Positions 13,926-28,100 of a DNA stretch of 64,000 bases are shown in pieces. The stretch is taken from positions 85,208,546-85,272,545 of the forward strand of contig NC_044573.1 in assembly GCF_901933205.1 (NCBI RefSeq). Reading direction: 5' to 3'. Each line of letters begins with the position of its first letter. The first letter of the stretch is position 1. The notes under the pieces were generated by a model that ran no database searches, was not told the origin of the DNA, and saw nothing but the letters and a program-made list of their open reading frames with translations. Made by a program: the position numbers and the translations under genes. Origin of the DNA: Camarhynchus parvulus. Lineage: Eukaryota > Chordata > Aves > Passeriformes > Thraupidae.

Positions 13926-16900
13926 TTAGCAGGCAGACTGTTCCATGAATGAAGTGAGGTCAGTCATAAGTGGGAGGCTAGGAAGACTTGCACTCAGTAT
14001 CGATTCTGTTATTTTCATAAAGGTATTATTATATTGTTAAAACACTGTGTGTTAAATTAAAAACATAATAAATAAACTTTGGGATAAAGAAAAATATCAG
14101 TGGTAGGATATTTGGAAGACTCTCTTACAGGAACAGTACTTGCACTAAGGCAGAGATAGTACCTTTTAGGTATGGCATGAGAAGACTGTGACAACATGAC
14201 CTGTATTCCTCCATGCTTCAAACTCACTATTTAAGCATATGGGAAAGACAATTTTATGTTTAATCAAATATTTTAGTTGTCTTACTAGTATTACAGAAAA
14301 TATGAATCACATCCTTTTCTATGACTGTTATAGCTGGAAGGTTTGCCTGGTAGGAATAATACTTAGTAAAAAAAAACTTCATAAGGAAGCAAGCAATAAA
14401 AAAATTTCCTATCTCCAAATAACAAGCACAAACAATCAAGAGAAAATACTACATAGGCATTCTTAAAAAAAAAAAAGATAGAAATAAGTCAGTGTAAATT
14501 TCTACTACAATCATCTGAAGAAAAACTGCGTGGGCTGAAGTATGCACACAATATGGCCTAATCCATTAAAAAAACCCAATCAAAACACCTGCTAAACTGT
14601 GACCAGGATAATAATACATTATGCACTAGTGATGCTTTGCTGTTTATTAAGTTGTTGTCAGAATCTCCTCAGTGTATAAAATGAGCACTTTGCTAATCCA
14701 CATATTTATAACTCGCAGAACACTCTGCATTTGTCAACAGATTTAAGAGCAATGTTGTACCGAGGTCCCAGGTTGACTTCATTACATTTTCAAAGCATAC
14801 CACACTACAATATTGCATAATATCCTAGTAGATGTAACTTATTAAAAGCTAGCAATGATTAGGATGTACTTACGAGCCAGTTCCAACATGAGGATTTAAA
14901 ATTTAGTTATAATGAGGCCAACAAAAAAGTAGCTTTTCAGCATATTTTTTATTTGGAAACTGAACTCTGAAATCCAGACTTAACATATCTGTTACCACTC
15001 AAGCACATTTTATAGCCACCTTCAAAAATGGTTTGATTTTATTACTGCAAGGCCACTGGTATCCTGTGGCAACATATGTTAAGGCACTAAAATATCTTAT
15101 GCAGCTCATGAGGAAGATTATTATGCTAAGTATGATAAGAGCCTAGCAATAATGAGCAGGAAGATACCAGAGCTTGGTGGATGGAAATTTTGAGAAGAAT
15201 TTCTGTAAAAAAGAAGACTGGAATGAACCTTCACCCTCTCCCATGCCCCCACAGTCATGAATCACGTCTAGGATTAAGTGGCTACACCAACTGGTACTTT
15301 CTCAAAGAATTTGTTCCAAAAGTGGAAATACAGCCTGTATTCAAGCCCAGTAACTCAATGGCTAAGCCATTTAGCTATATAATGCGAGGGGAAAAAAAAC
15401 CAAAACCAAACCAAACATACCCAGGGTGCCTCCTTTGCATTATTACATTGAACAATTGAACTTCCAAGAAAATATCCCAAGAACTTGTATTTACAAGTAA
15501 TTTATAAGTCTCTCTGTTCTGCATTTAATGAGGATCTAGTTACTTTAAGGACCTCAAAACTACACCTTAACATGTGTGTCTTAATCCAATCCACTTTACC
15601 ACAGAGGCAGCTGTATTCACTCTTCTCTATGGGTCAGTAAATATTCATGTGTGAAAACCAGAAAATTTTAACAGCAAGAATAGCTAGGAGTCCTTTAAAT
15701 AGCACCTGAGATGCATACTACCTCTATTCCAATCCCTTATAAAATACTTTGTAAAGAAGAGGTGTGAGACCATCTTCCATTATTCAAGTAAACGCTCTAA
15801 TCAATGGGTCTAAAGCAGACCTAAAAAGCATCTTATTAGTCAAAATGCTTTGCGGAGGTTTCAGTAGGCACAAACCTGACAAAACCAAGTAGCTCATGCA
15901 AGAAAGTTCCAAAAGAAAAACATGCTAGAGCTCATGTGACAGGAAGCTCTGTGTTATCATTACAGTGGTGGTTCCCAGCAATTGCCAACATCCAGAACTT
16001 TGTGAAGCACAGATCAGATAATCTGGATACCTGTATTTTGGAACAGGAATATATTAGGAGTTCAGAACACTCAGACTGCAAGGTATGCTTCCTTGAAGAA
16101 TCAACAGCTAATTATACGTGTATAGAGATGGCCAAACAGGGTTTGTGTGGAACATTTTTTCTTTGGGTCAATGCTACATAGGCTCTCAAATACAGAGTTC
16201 ACACCTGATGGGCTCCAAGCACAAGCATAATGAGATGTCTTCTCTTTGCAGACACATATCCATAATCTCTCTGTAGAACACTTACTGACTGCTTCAGTAC
16301 AAAATAGCTGTTTAGAGAACTGTACTTTAATGAGCTTGACTCTTTTTTTGTCCTCTGTACATTAACTTAATACACTTGTTCAGTGGAATGAAAACAGGTT
16401 TTGAAACATTTCAACTTCCTAGAAGTTCAGTGGTGTTTCTCTGTGCATTGGTTTTATAATATGTGGAGGAACCCACTAGTTAAAAAGTAACAGCAGAAAA
16501 TAACTATGATAGGGCAGTGTGATAGACTGATGACTTTATACCATTTACAGAATGTGTAAATGTATATAAGTATATATGTTTCATATTTAAATTAGTCACT
16601 AGAAAATAGGGGGAACTGAATGGTAGATTAGACTGTCAGAGAACAGAGATGCATGCTGATTAAATACCAAGAAAGAACACTTCTGATTATAATTTTCATC
16701 AGAACATGTCAGTGTCTGTTTCCAGACATTGGCTGTGATGTAATATATAGCAGCAAAATCTAAGTAGAAAACAATTCTCACATTTTAACAGAACAGTATA
16801 AAGACCATTACACACCTTGTTGATATGAGTTATAGATTTCATTATTTTGTGTATGGAATCACAGACAAGATATAACTTCTCTGCATTGGATTCCATCACC

Positions 16901-17158
16901 TGCCTAACTGTGTTTTCTGCAAGGGACATATTGTTATAAGGTTCATAGAGCTTATCGGCACAGAACCAATATTAGCTTTTTATGTTTAAATGAATTTTAC
17001 ATACAGGAAACAATAATAAATACATGTAGCAAATGGAATGGGCTGCTAGAAAGTTAAATCCTGTTTAAACAGCCATTGCAAAAGACAAGAATAAATGATG
17101 CAGCTTCTAAACTGGCAAATAACTAGAAACAGTATCATTTATGAATTTAACGAAAATG

Positions 17159-17220
17159 AAACAAGACAAAACAAAACAAACCCAAACATACAAAACAAAC
17201 CAAAAACAAAACCTCACCAA
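17159..17220. repeat. A/C-rich low-complexity tract
   Basis: About 60 bp made almost only of A and C on the plus strand, built from irregular AAAAC and AAACC units. Confidence 0.85.
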
Positions 17221-18657
17221 GAACCTGACACAATTACCAGGACAACCACTGAAAAGAATTAGCTAATTTCACATGTTCTAGAGACTTTTTGTTAAAAGCT
17301 ACTTTTGCTTGACTAGAGGTAACAGATCCCTCAAAGTATAAGTAAACATCAATAAGGAAGTATATATAATAAGGTTATGCACTAGAACCCCTAAATGATG
17401 TGACACTTGGTTTTCCAGTTTCAAATTTGCTGAAAACTTTTAACATCAGCAGATTCTAAACTACTCCCAGTTTCTTTTCCTTTTTCCCCTTAATTTTCTA
17501 ATTCCAAAACTCTGAAGTGAAACATTTATTTGGATCAAAATACACAACAAAAAATGTGCTATAACACAAGTACCTTTTAAGACTAAGTGTAGTGCTGTAC
17601 CTTGTAAGAGGAATATAAGGAAATAATTAATTTCTTTGGTCAGGAAGTAAAAGCATATTTACGGTATGATTGTCTTACAGGTTACAAAAGCCTTCCAATA
17701 CTCATCATATACCTCTTCCTAAACAGCTCAAGGTTAGTGGAACACATGTTGTTTATTCATTTTCTTCCAACAGCTATGCCAGACCAGTCTGCCTTTCATC
17801 CCACGACTTCATTCTTCCAAGAATAAGGCATGAGTATGCTGAACCATATGTGCAAGCAGGTCCATGTTATGCAGGTCTGGACAACTTATTTTCCAGTCAC
17901 AAAGGAAAGTGCAGTGCATTCTGCAAGCTTTTGTGCCTGCGTAGCTCTCCAGTGTGCTGAAGGGAGATGGCACATTCCCACATCTCTCTCAACACTGAGG
18001 GCAAGGACTGCATGGTGACCGGTTCAATGCACACATTCCAAGCACAGACACACAACTCTGAAGTACAAATGAGACTTGCTGGAAAGAGCAAGAGATTCAA
18101 AGTGATCACCGAGTGATCTTCCATCAGCTACAACTGACAGAGTCAGTCAGAGGACTGACTGACAAGATAGAACAATGTATTAATGTCCTGATTAGCACTA
18201 AGAATCTCTGAGTGAAAGCAGTTGCTAGTAATAAAGAAAATACTGTATCTGATACCTGTCCTCTAAGTATCTGTCTGTTCTCAAGCATTATGTAGAAAAT
18301 GCTGATTAAAAGCCAAGAAATACTGATCTATTTGTCCAACTGTGAAAATGACTACGTTTAGGGTTTGTTTTTCCTACAAATACAACCAACACAATAACTC
18401 TGGAGAGTTTTATTCAAGGGAATTGAAACAGTTGATTGAATGAATGTCAAGTGGATGACATCTGATCAGATTCATGACTTGAACAGTTAGTTTATCAGTC
18501 TCTATTTTCAAGAATGTTCTGAGCATCTGAAGGTATTTCATAGCTCATGCCTAAATACATCCTTAAGACCTGAATGTGTGCTTTCATCACCTAATTCCTG
18601 GTTTCTATAAACAAACCTTCTAAAGGTCAGTCAGTTTGGAAGATTAGTAACCAAGAC

Positions 18658-18697
18658 TCTGAGGAACACTACTCCACTCTGAGGTACAGTACTCCAC
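18658..18697. repeat. 20-bp tandem duplication, two copies
   Basis: TCTGAGGAACACTACTCCAC is followed immediately by TCTGAGGTACAGTACTCCAC, 18 of 20 bases identical. It looks like a simple local duplication. Confidence 0.85.
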
Positions 18698-21600
18698 AGT
18701 CTAAAAGACTGTGTTAGTAAACTAAGGTTATGGCATTTTGTCCTGTAGGCAATCTAAACTGAAAGCACTTTGTGCTGCCAGCAGAAAAAATAAAGACGGT
18801 GGTAGAATGCATGTGTGAGTTACCAGCACAAAGATACTGATAGTGACCAACTTCTGGTTTTATGTATTACTTTCAATAGGTTGGCGTCATATCAACTGTA
18901 GTTTGGAGTTAGTTGCTAAAATAGCAATAAATACTGTAAAATAAGTTTTTTGGGGTTTTTTTTTTTTTTTTTTTGTTATTCTAAGGTGAATGCTGTGGCA
19001 GTAAAGATATACAGAAATAGTTACTAGGTTTTTTTGTTTGCCTTCAGCAGAGCACTCGATTATATGTCGGTAGTTCACACAAAACAATTAAAGGGAAATG
19101 TTTATCAGATTTAAGCTGCACTGAAAAGGTTTTACTTTTACCATTCATACAACAGCATTTGATTTACTAATTTGTGCAAATATAAATGGCATAATGACTA
19201 AAAAAAGCTTTTCTCTCCTTTGTGACCCAGCTTTAATTATGGCTTGTCTGGTCTTCAGTAACGTTGCCAGGAAAAAGGACATGTTCAGCAAACTCTTTCT
19301 AGGCAATGCTAATGTGCAACATACTGAGGAGATTCATCAGTTTGATACAATGGTCTGTTGTCTTCCTTTTTTTTTCACTTGTACTTAGCTTACTGCTCAC
19401 TATATTCATTAGTACCTTAGCATCTTCTCTATGGTATTTATAGGTTTAATTAAGTCACCTCTTTGCAAGACACTTCCTTCCATTATTGTCGACTTGCCTG
19501 CTCAAACTACATTTTTTAAAAAATCATTAAATACCTAAAAGTCATGAAATCTAAACACTACTAGTTTTGTAAATTACAATCCTAAACCATGAAATAAATA
19601 ACTAAACTGTTAAGGAGGTAGTACATATTTCTTCTTAAGCTACTATATTAACATGTTCATGCTTGCCATTCAAATTAAGCAGATTGCAGCATTTGGCATA
19701 CTCCAGTACAAAGCATTAAGTAGACAGCACACTTCAGGAACTCAGTCTCTTCATTTTGAGGATCTGTCATTGACTGCTAGGACTTCATGGGCTTTTTCTC
19801 CCTCATTTAATATTTCCCATTCTGCAAGTCTTCTTTATTAGCTATAAATTAACATTCACTCCATGGAATAGTATGAACTGAGAACCCATGTATTGTATAC
19901 AAGCTGCTGTACATTATTTAAAGACAACTAAGTGAACTTTGAGCCTATCATTTACTTTATTCCCAAAGAGAATTCCAAATGCTCAGTTTTCTGTTAAAAA
20001 ACCCAAAACAAAAGCTTCAAAATGTCATTTTTTGCTCCTAGTAAGAATTAATACTATTTTAATAAAGCATATTGAGATTTCCTTTAGACTTGTTTTCTTT
20101 TACCAGCTTAATAAGCATGCTGTGTTGTGTCAAGAAACATCCTCAATTTACGACTTCTCTAACCATTAAAAAATAGGTACAAGATATGATGAGCTTTCTA
20201 GTTTCTAATGTATGAAAACTTTCTGGAGCTATACTTATGAGTGCAAAGACATCAAAGCTAGCTCTAAATAAATCAGCTTAAGTTTGAAGGCAATATTACA
20301 GTTTAGTTTGTTGTGCTTCTTTGATCCCCTCCTCCCCAGCACTTTGGCAGTATTTTTGGCAGAGTGTGTCAGGTCAGGCTCAGAGCTTCAGAAAACCTCT
20401 GGGCACACACAGGGTTTCCTGGTTTAGCCCTCCACTGGATTAGAGATTGCCACGCTATGCTACAGCACTGTGCAGACATTTCTACGTTATCTTCTACATC
20501 TTCTAGAAACTGGAGATTAATTGCAGCAGTGGTAGGCAAACAGGAGTCACAGGATAATAATTTGTTGGTTTTTTTTTTTTAATGTCCAATGCATTCCTGT
20601 ATTATTCATAGACAAGGATAACATTATATTAAGGGAAATAATTTATACATGCATGACCAACACTGATGTGTTTGTCGAAACAATAATACTCACTGAATTA
20701 CATTTTTACACATCTCATTTCTATGCACCCTTATCAGTACTAGCTTTCTCCACTGCAGTCCTTCTGTGTTCATTTCCTCAGGTCATGCTCACCAAGAATT
20801 AACCACAATATGTAACTGGTTTTTTTTCCTGTACAAAGGAAATCAGAAACAGAAATTTACAGAACAGAAATTCAAAGAATCTTTTTTTTTGGCCTCCTTT
20901 TCTCTGTATTGCCTCCTAGCTTATAGTAAGAGTACGAGACCAGCAAGTTATTCTGTATAACTGCTATGTTATTATTGGTCAGCTGAATATCAGCCTCGCA
21001 GAATCAAAGTAACTTAATGTTTGTTAGCACTGCAATTTTCTTTTGTTACACACATAATTACACTAAAAATCTGCTGCCTAACACTTGGTGAAGTATATCA
21101 GATAAAAGATTGTGATAATCCCAGAAGAAAATACTGTAATTAATTTGGTGGGGTTTTTTGCCCATGGACTTTTGTAAAGTTTTGTATTCAAGGCAAAACC
21201 TGGTCCACATTGGGTTAAATCTTCATGCCAGTGACTGAGCTACTATCAGAACTGTATAATTCTGTGCTATCACTTGCTCCTAATATTCCTTGTAATGATC
21301 ATATTTTTGAAAATATACAAATGGAGCTTTCTTTTTGTGCCTTGATCTGTGCTTATAAATTTCAAATAATTAAAAATATATTTATTTAGTTCTTTATTCA
21401 ATATTTCATTTTATCCTTAAGCAAGTTTTCACTCGTAGAAACAGGGGTAAGGAAACACAAATTAGGATCTATGTGTTTACCGTAATGGCAACCATTCTTT
21501 ATAGTTACTGTGTTTCAGAGGGAAAACAGCAGTCTTATCTTGCAAAGTTTTGTATCCTTGAAACATACTTTTGTTATGCATTGTAAAAGAAATTTAAGAA

Positions 21601-22029
21601 CACACCTTAGTTCAATATGTCACATGTGGCAAATGATTTTCCAGAATAATCCAGTTTCAAGTGATAATTTTGAACCAAGACATTCAATAGAGATAGAAAG
21701 AAAAAATTCAATATTGTAATACTTTTTTCTTACACTGAGGCATCAACTCCTCCCTTTTCCCCTTACACACAATAGCATAAAAACATTCCAATGTCTGTTA
21801 CTGGAAAGCTAGTAAGTTTTATTAAAAACATTAAAAAATCCATTAAAACGAGAGATTCATGTTTAAGAATCATGAGGTTTTTTTAAAAAAATTATGTCAT
21901 AAAATAGACAAAATAATTTTTGCATATACAGCTTTTTGAAGAGGTTGCTTACACAAAGCACATATTGTTTTGCAAAACCTTTACACCGAATTATAGTCAT
22001 TTAGACTTCTTCTAGAATAGACAATAGAA

Positions 22030-22061
22030 ATTTTAATAGAAATAGAATTTTAATAGAAATA
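22030..22061. repeat. 17-bp tandem duplication
   Basis: ATTTTAATAGAAATAGA is followed by ATTTTAATAGAAATA, nearly two perfect units. A small AT-rich duplication without apparent function. Confidence 0.8.
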
Positions 22062-23282
22062 AATATTTTCTTGTTGTTTCCCTATAGGTGTCATAAACAA
22101 AATCCAGCCCTTACATATCCATCTCTAGTCTAGATTTTAAACTAGCAAACATTGTGGCTACAGAATCAATTCACTAGCTCAGCAGTTCTATGGCCTGTTG
22201 CTGAGTTTGGGTTCAATCAACATGATCTGACCATGTCCACTGTATTCCTCTCCATCCTCCAGGAGACAGCATCTGAGATCATCTGTGGCAAAACTGCTGT
22301 GAACGAGAGAATTCCTCCATTATGCACAAGAAATACTCAGGATTGGGTCAAGACTGCCAGAGAAGCTCCAGCAATTTGGAGAAAACAATTTGCCTGTTTG
22401 GTTCTGAACCCCAGCATCAGAAGAGTAGAGACAGCCTTCATCTCTAATTCCAAAATACCACCAGGATTAATCATGTGTTTTTTGTTTTCTGACAAGTTAA
22501 GTTATCAGATGCTTCACAATTGCAAACCATTTAACTAAAAAAAAAAAAAAAAGAATTTATATTATACATTTCAAAAGCATTTATTTCTGTCTTGGAGGTC
22601 CTAAATACTCTTAGTTTGTATATAGATAACTAGCCCTAGGGGATTATATCTTCTTCAAGTGGCACAGGTCAAAATGTATTTTGTAACAAATTATTTAAAG
22701 CTCTTGGCTTCATTATATTATTTTCCTTTACATTGTCCATCCAACATTACAGTATGAAAAAAGGTAAGGATCTTGCTTCCTCCTGTTTCAATCCTTTCTG
22801 AAATTAAATAATCATAATCCTGTTGTCGCTTTGCACAGAAAATCTTTTGTGCTTTCCATTCTTGTTTCTCCTTTTATCTTTTTTAATATCTTTTTTGAAA
22901 GGAGCAGACAATCTGTAAAAATACTTCAGAAGAAAAATTAAATCAAGTTCTTATACAATCTAAATCTACAAAAATTTTAACATTATTTTTCTGTGTCTTT
23001 CTCATGCACCTTAACACTGGCTTTGATTTTTGGCTTGTAATAAATTCTGAGTGGATGATTTGAAAAAGCAACCAATTGTACACAACTTTTTCCTTCAAGT
23101 TTGTTAGTTCAGTGACAAGTATGACCCAGTAAGTCTGTGAGAGCTTTCATTTGCCTCAGAGAGTTCTCCTTATCTGTTAGGATTCCCCACTGCACTTCCT
23201 CAAACTTCAGTCACCATAATGACATCCCTCATCATAGATCGTGATATGCACTGCAAAAATTTCACAGTATTATCTAACTCAT

Positions 23283-23310
23283 TTTTATGTTCATTTTTAT
23301 GAACATAAAA
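23283..23310. repeat. Perfect 12-bp hairpin
   Basis: TTTTATGTTCAT (23283-23294) and its exact reverse complement (23299-23310) are separated by four T. A third, direct copy of TTATGTTCATTT follows from about 23314. All arms are AT-rich. Confidence 0.85.
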
Positions 23311-23695
23311 TTGTTATGTTCATTTCTGATCCCTCTATCAGGAAAGGGGCTAACTGATTTTTCACTCCCAAATTTCAACAACGTAGAGTTATCAGAAATG
23401 ATGCTGTGAAGGCAAAACCACATTTTTCATGTAGAATTCATTTCCTGAAGCGGGTCAAATTGTGAATTGAAGAAAACAGATGAAGAGAAAATCCAGATTC
23501 ATCTGCCACTGTTCTCTAACCCAAGCAGTTTAATAACCTCCTAACACTTTATACAAACCATCATACTTAATGTTGTTGTTTTAACTTGCATACGTGGGCT
23601 ATAGCACCTCCACGTGCTTCTTGAAAAACAAGTGAATAACAACGCATGCATTTTCTTCTACTAAAGATAGTATACTTTCCATAGTATTTGAAAAG

Positions 23696-25131
23696 TCATG
23701 GTGATCAGGTGAAGCCCCCAGTGGACAGAAAAAAGGGAAACATCCTTCCTATTTTTAAAAAGGGTAGAGAGGAAAACCTGGGAAACTAGACCAAGGGAAC
23801 TGCAGATTAGTGAGCCTAACATTTGCACCTGGGAAGATCACAGAGCAGACCTTCATGGAAGCAAGGCTCCTTGAATCCAGATACAAGACAAGAAGGTGAT
23901 CTAAAACAGCCAACATGGCTTTACTAAGGGAAAGTTGTGCCTGACCAATCTGCTGGCCTTCAATGACAGAGTGACTACAGCAGTCAACAGGGGAAGGACC
24001 AAACAATGCCATCTATCTGGGTTTCCTTAAAGCCTTTGACACAGTTCCTCATGGCATCCTTACTTTGAAAGTGGAGACACGTGAGTTTGAAGGGTAGATT
24101 ATTCAGTTGACAAGGAATTGGCTGGACAGACACAGAGTTGTGGTCGATGACTCTATGTCCAGGTGTAGGCCTGTAATGGGTGGTGTTCCTCAAGTCTGTC
24201 TTGGGACTGTTGCTCTTCAATTTCTTTATCAATGATACAGTGAGATCCAGTGCACCCTCACCACATCTGTAGATGACAGGAAGCTGAGCGGCGCATTTGA
24301 CACAAGGATAGGATTCAATCCAGGAGGACTTGGACAATCTTGAGAAGTGGGCCTGTGGGAACCTAATGAGGTTCAAAAAGTCCAAGTTCAAGGTGCTGTG
24401 CCTGTGCAGTCCGAGACATGAGTACAGACTGGGAGAAGTTATCATTGAGAGCAGCCCTACACAGAAGGACTTAGGGATTCTAATGGAGGAAAAGTTGGAC
24501 ATGAACCAATAGTGTGTATTTGTCATCCAGAAAATGAATTTCATGTTGGGCTTCACAAAAAGAGAAGTGGCAGTCAGGTCCAGAGAGATGACTGCCCCTC
24601 TACTACTCTGAGACTCCACCTAGAGTGCTGTGTCCAGCTCCAGGGTCCTCAGCACAAGAAATATGTGGGTGGCCACAAAGATACCTAGGAGGACACAAAG
24701 ATGATCAGACAGCAGAGCTCCTCTCCTGCATACTGAGAGAGCATGGCATGTTCAGACTGCAGAACAGAAGGCTCCAGGGAGTACTCATTGCTGCCTTTTA
24801 GTATCTAAAAGAGGCCTATAAAAAGGAGGAAGAACAGCTTTTACACAGGCAGACAGTGATAGAAAAAAAGTGCATGGTTTTACACTCAAGGGAAAATTTT
24901 AAATAGATCTTAGGGGAAAAAAATATGCAGAGGGAAATGAGGCTCTAGAACAGGTTGCCCAGAAATACTGTGGATGCCTCATCCTAGGAAGTGTTCGAGG
25001 TCAGGCTGGATGGGACCCTAAGGAATATCAGGAGTGGGTGGCATCCCTGCCCATGGCAGATTGCAGGACAGTTGGAACTAAATGAACTTTAAGGTCCCTT
25101 CCAACACCAAGCCTTTCTGTGGTTCTATTAT
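23696..25131 (+). mobile_element. CR1 LINE, 5'-truncated, decayed, plus strand
   Basis: About 1.44 kb follow the avian CR1 consensus in order: the mid reverse-transcriptase part (plus strand around TTTTTAAAAAGGG, then GGGAAGATCACAGAGCAGACC), the segment around CCTTTAAAGCCTTTGACACAG with the fingers/palm region, the AAGTGGGCCTGTGGGAACC part, the GAGACTCCACCTAGAGTGC part, and the 3' untranslated region GGTTGCCCAGAAATACTG to TTAAGGTCCCTTCCAACACC. The copy has stops and frameshifts throughout, so it is dead. The 211-codon open frame on the opposite strand (23984-24619) is only the antisense of this element. The typical 3' tail repeat is degenerate. Confidence 0.9.
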
Positions 25132-28100
25132 TCCTTGAGAAAAATGGAATTATTTAGGTTATACATAAGAAAAAAGTCCTGAAATAAAATATTTTTTAGA
25201 AGTGGTAGCACTTCAGAATCTAAATCAGCAAAATTATGGGGGAGAGAAGTATTTTTATTTTAATATTTACATGCTTGTGCAAAAGAATAAGTTAATAGTT
25301 CCATCAGCTGAGAAAATACACTAAGTAAACTTCTGCCAGTCTTTATTCAATGTGTACAGCTGCAATACTCTCCTTCAAACAAAAAAAAAGCCCCTTATCT
25401 CTAAAGGAATTACTAGGTTACTTATAACAATACCAGGAGTCACAGTTAATATCAAGAAATATCTGCCTGTTTTGAATCTCATTTCTCAACATACGAGGGT
25501 ACAAATCATTGGACCAGAATTCAGCTTTGAAGGTTGTCAAACTATGACAACAAGGATTTATTAAAAGACTTTTTTATTGAAAGATTTCTTCATGAACACA
25601 TAAAAAATCATCTTGCAGCATGTTTTTTTTGCAAGAAAGAATGAGATAAAACAATGCAATTTCTGGTGGATAACTATTTTTATCTGTGTTCCACCAAGAT
25701 GATTAATCAGTTTTTTCATGCAATCCATTCCACAAGTGCTTTACCATTATTGTTTAAAAGGTTTTCTCCTGAAGGACTAATCTCAAGATTTCTTGATGCA
25801 GGTTGAGTATATTACTGACTTTTGCATCTGAAGAATACATTCATGACCCTGTTCTCCCATTGTCCCCTCCTTATATTTCAATTTCTAGTTTTCGGTAAGG
25901 TCAAATTCATTAGATTTATGCAACAAGTATCTGAAACAAAAACACCCAGCTAAATTGAAAAGAAACATGTCTTTCTCAATGGCTTATCAATACACCTAAA
26001 TTTTAATATACAGAGGTTGTAATACAAATCTAAACTACATATCTTCTGGCAAGCTACCAGCATTCCTTGACTATGACAAATTCATCAAAGCAAAAAAGTA
26101 CCCCTGGGAAACTCGTTAATGACATGGCACAATATTTTCTCCCCTAAGAAAAAGAAAAAAGGATGGGAGCCTTTTCCTCTAATTAAAAATGAAAACTTTC
26201 ACTAAAGTAGAAGATATCACATAATATTTTTTTAAGTGAGATTTGCTATGTTCATGAATCACTATTATGTATAGAAAAATTAAATAACAAAATAAATTAT
26301 AACAAATTGGTAATTCATGGATGTAGCATGCATTAAGTTTACGAGCTTTTTCTTAAGGCGGAAACAAGCTCATTCAACTGTATCAAGACTCTAAAGTCTG
26401 TTACCTCTTTTTCCTTCAGGAATGAAAGGCAAAGCAAATAAAGAAATCACTGCTGAATGAGAAAATAAAGGATAAAAATATTTATATTATACATAAGTTG
26501 TACCTTTTTGAAAAATACAAATTATTTAGGAGAGTCAACTGCTGGTATCTTCCACAGTTTATTTAGTCATATTATTTATCTATACAAAACCAGCTACATG
26601 CCAGTACTTTGGATAAAACACCCTTTAAGCCAACACAAAAAACACCCAACCACTATTCCATATACATGATAAACTACTAGACTCTAGCTATTAATTTACT
26701 TTCTTTGTCAAAATAAATAAATAAACACATTTAACAGAACAGTAGGTATTTGGTTGGAAAAGTAAATCAAGAAATACTCCAGCCAGCCTTCCCCCTTTCC
26801 AGCATATATGTCTGTCTGGTAATATGACATCTCTGCATGCAACTTACTGACAAAATACAAAGTCACTCTATGTCCAAGAAAGGCTAGAGGCTGGCCATTT
26901 TGTATAATAAACCTGAGTTCTGCCACAGTACTTCATCTCTCACAGTTACCTACTTATTGCCGCTTCTGTTTACACAGGTGACAAAGGCATAAGCATATTT
27001 CTTAGGAAAATGCTACCTACAATTTTTTTTCTTTCAATTCAAACACACAAAAAAAAATCTTACTGGTGAAAATCTATTCAACATTTAGAAACTATATTTT
27101 GTCTGTATCCTTGGAGTTTTACTCTAAAATACCTACTCCAATATATCTAGAGCTTTGTTAGTATTTTCAATTTACCACCATACTATTCAAAAGATACAAG
27201 TCATTACTTCATATCACACATAGAAAAATGAGACAGCAGAAAATAATGTGGCTTTAGCAAAGTCATTACTATAGTGAGATCAACATCCAGTTACCATTTC
27301 ATCTTAATTTTCAGTTTCTTCTACTTTTTCAGTTAAGACTAATCTTTAATCTTGTCTTCTGATGTTTTCTACAGTGCTGCTTATAAGTCACTCTATTCTT
27401 CTGGATAATGTATCTAACAACTGGAAATGAAGGACTAAACGTGAGAAATGGCATTAACAGAAGGTCAGCATAAATCATTAAGCTACCTGGTTAAGTACTA
27501 CCTATATTGTTCAGAATTTCATCAAGAGTTTTTTTCCATTTTTATGCAGTCACTAATAAATATTCACTTCCTAATTACAGGTGAAGTTTTAAATATGAAG
27601 TATTAATACCCCTGGAAAAACAACTCCTCCCTCTTTCTTCCCTCCCCATGACAGGGCTACCACTTACTGTCACTCAAACACAATGTGAAAATACATGAAG
27701 CTTAGGAAGAGAAACTGCTTCAGGACAATGCCAGCTCAGTGTAGGAGGTGCACAATTACCCAGTAGCTAAAAAAAGGGACACTGCAAATTTGCCAGTCTT
27801 TTCAAAATGTAACATCATATGGTAGCAAAGAATTTAACAAGAAAATGCTGAAGCTAGTTTAGCAGTAAATTGGTATATAAAACATTACATACCTGAGCAT
27901 TTTGCAGTATTTCTTAGACTAAGGGAGTTTTGCTCATTTCTACTTTTTGCTTGCCATCCCCTCCTTTGCCCTTCATATTTTTCAATCTTAGGAGGGGCTC
28001 ACAATTTCTACACTCTGGTTTGTATCAATTTCAAATCACACTGCATGTGAGACAGGCAGAGGGGAAAGTCAGGTTACACACTACAATAAAAACCTGGTTG

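Larger units (their letters stand above)
13926..23695. other. Long AT-rich intron stretch with small simple repeats
   Basis: No exon or large transposon was recognised in about 9.8 kb. Small items: an A/C-rich tract at 17159-17220, a 20-bp tandem duplication at 18658-18697, a G/T run at 18947-18975, a 17-bp tandem duplication at 22030-22061 and a hairpin at 23283-23310. A 128-codon open frame at 22152-22538 (+) has no recognisable domain. Confidence 0.5.

Noticed and set aside
17670..18018. 96-codon plus-strand frame with tyrosine-containing motifs (HEYAEPY)
   Set aside because: A short likeness to cytoplasmic tails of discoidin/CUB receptors came to mind, but there is no sustained similarity, no splice signals and no conserved domain.
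23984..24619. 211-codon minus-strand frame, the longest in the window
   Set aside because: It is the antisense strand of a decayed plus-strand CR1 LINE and has no recognisable protein features.
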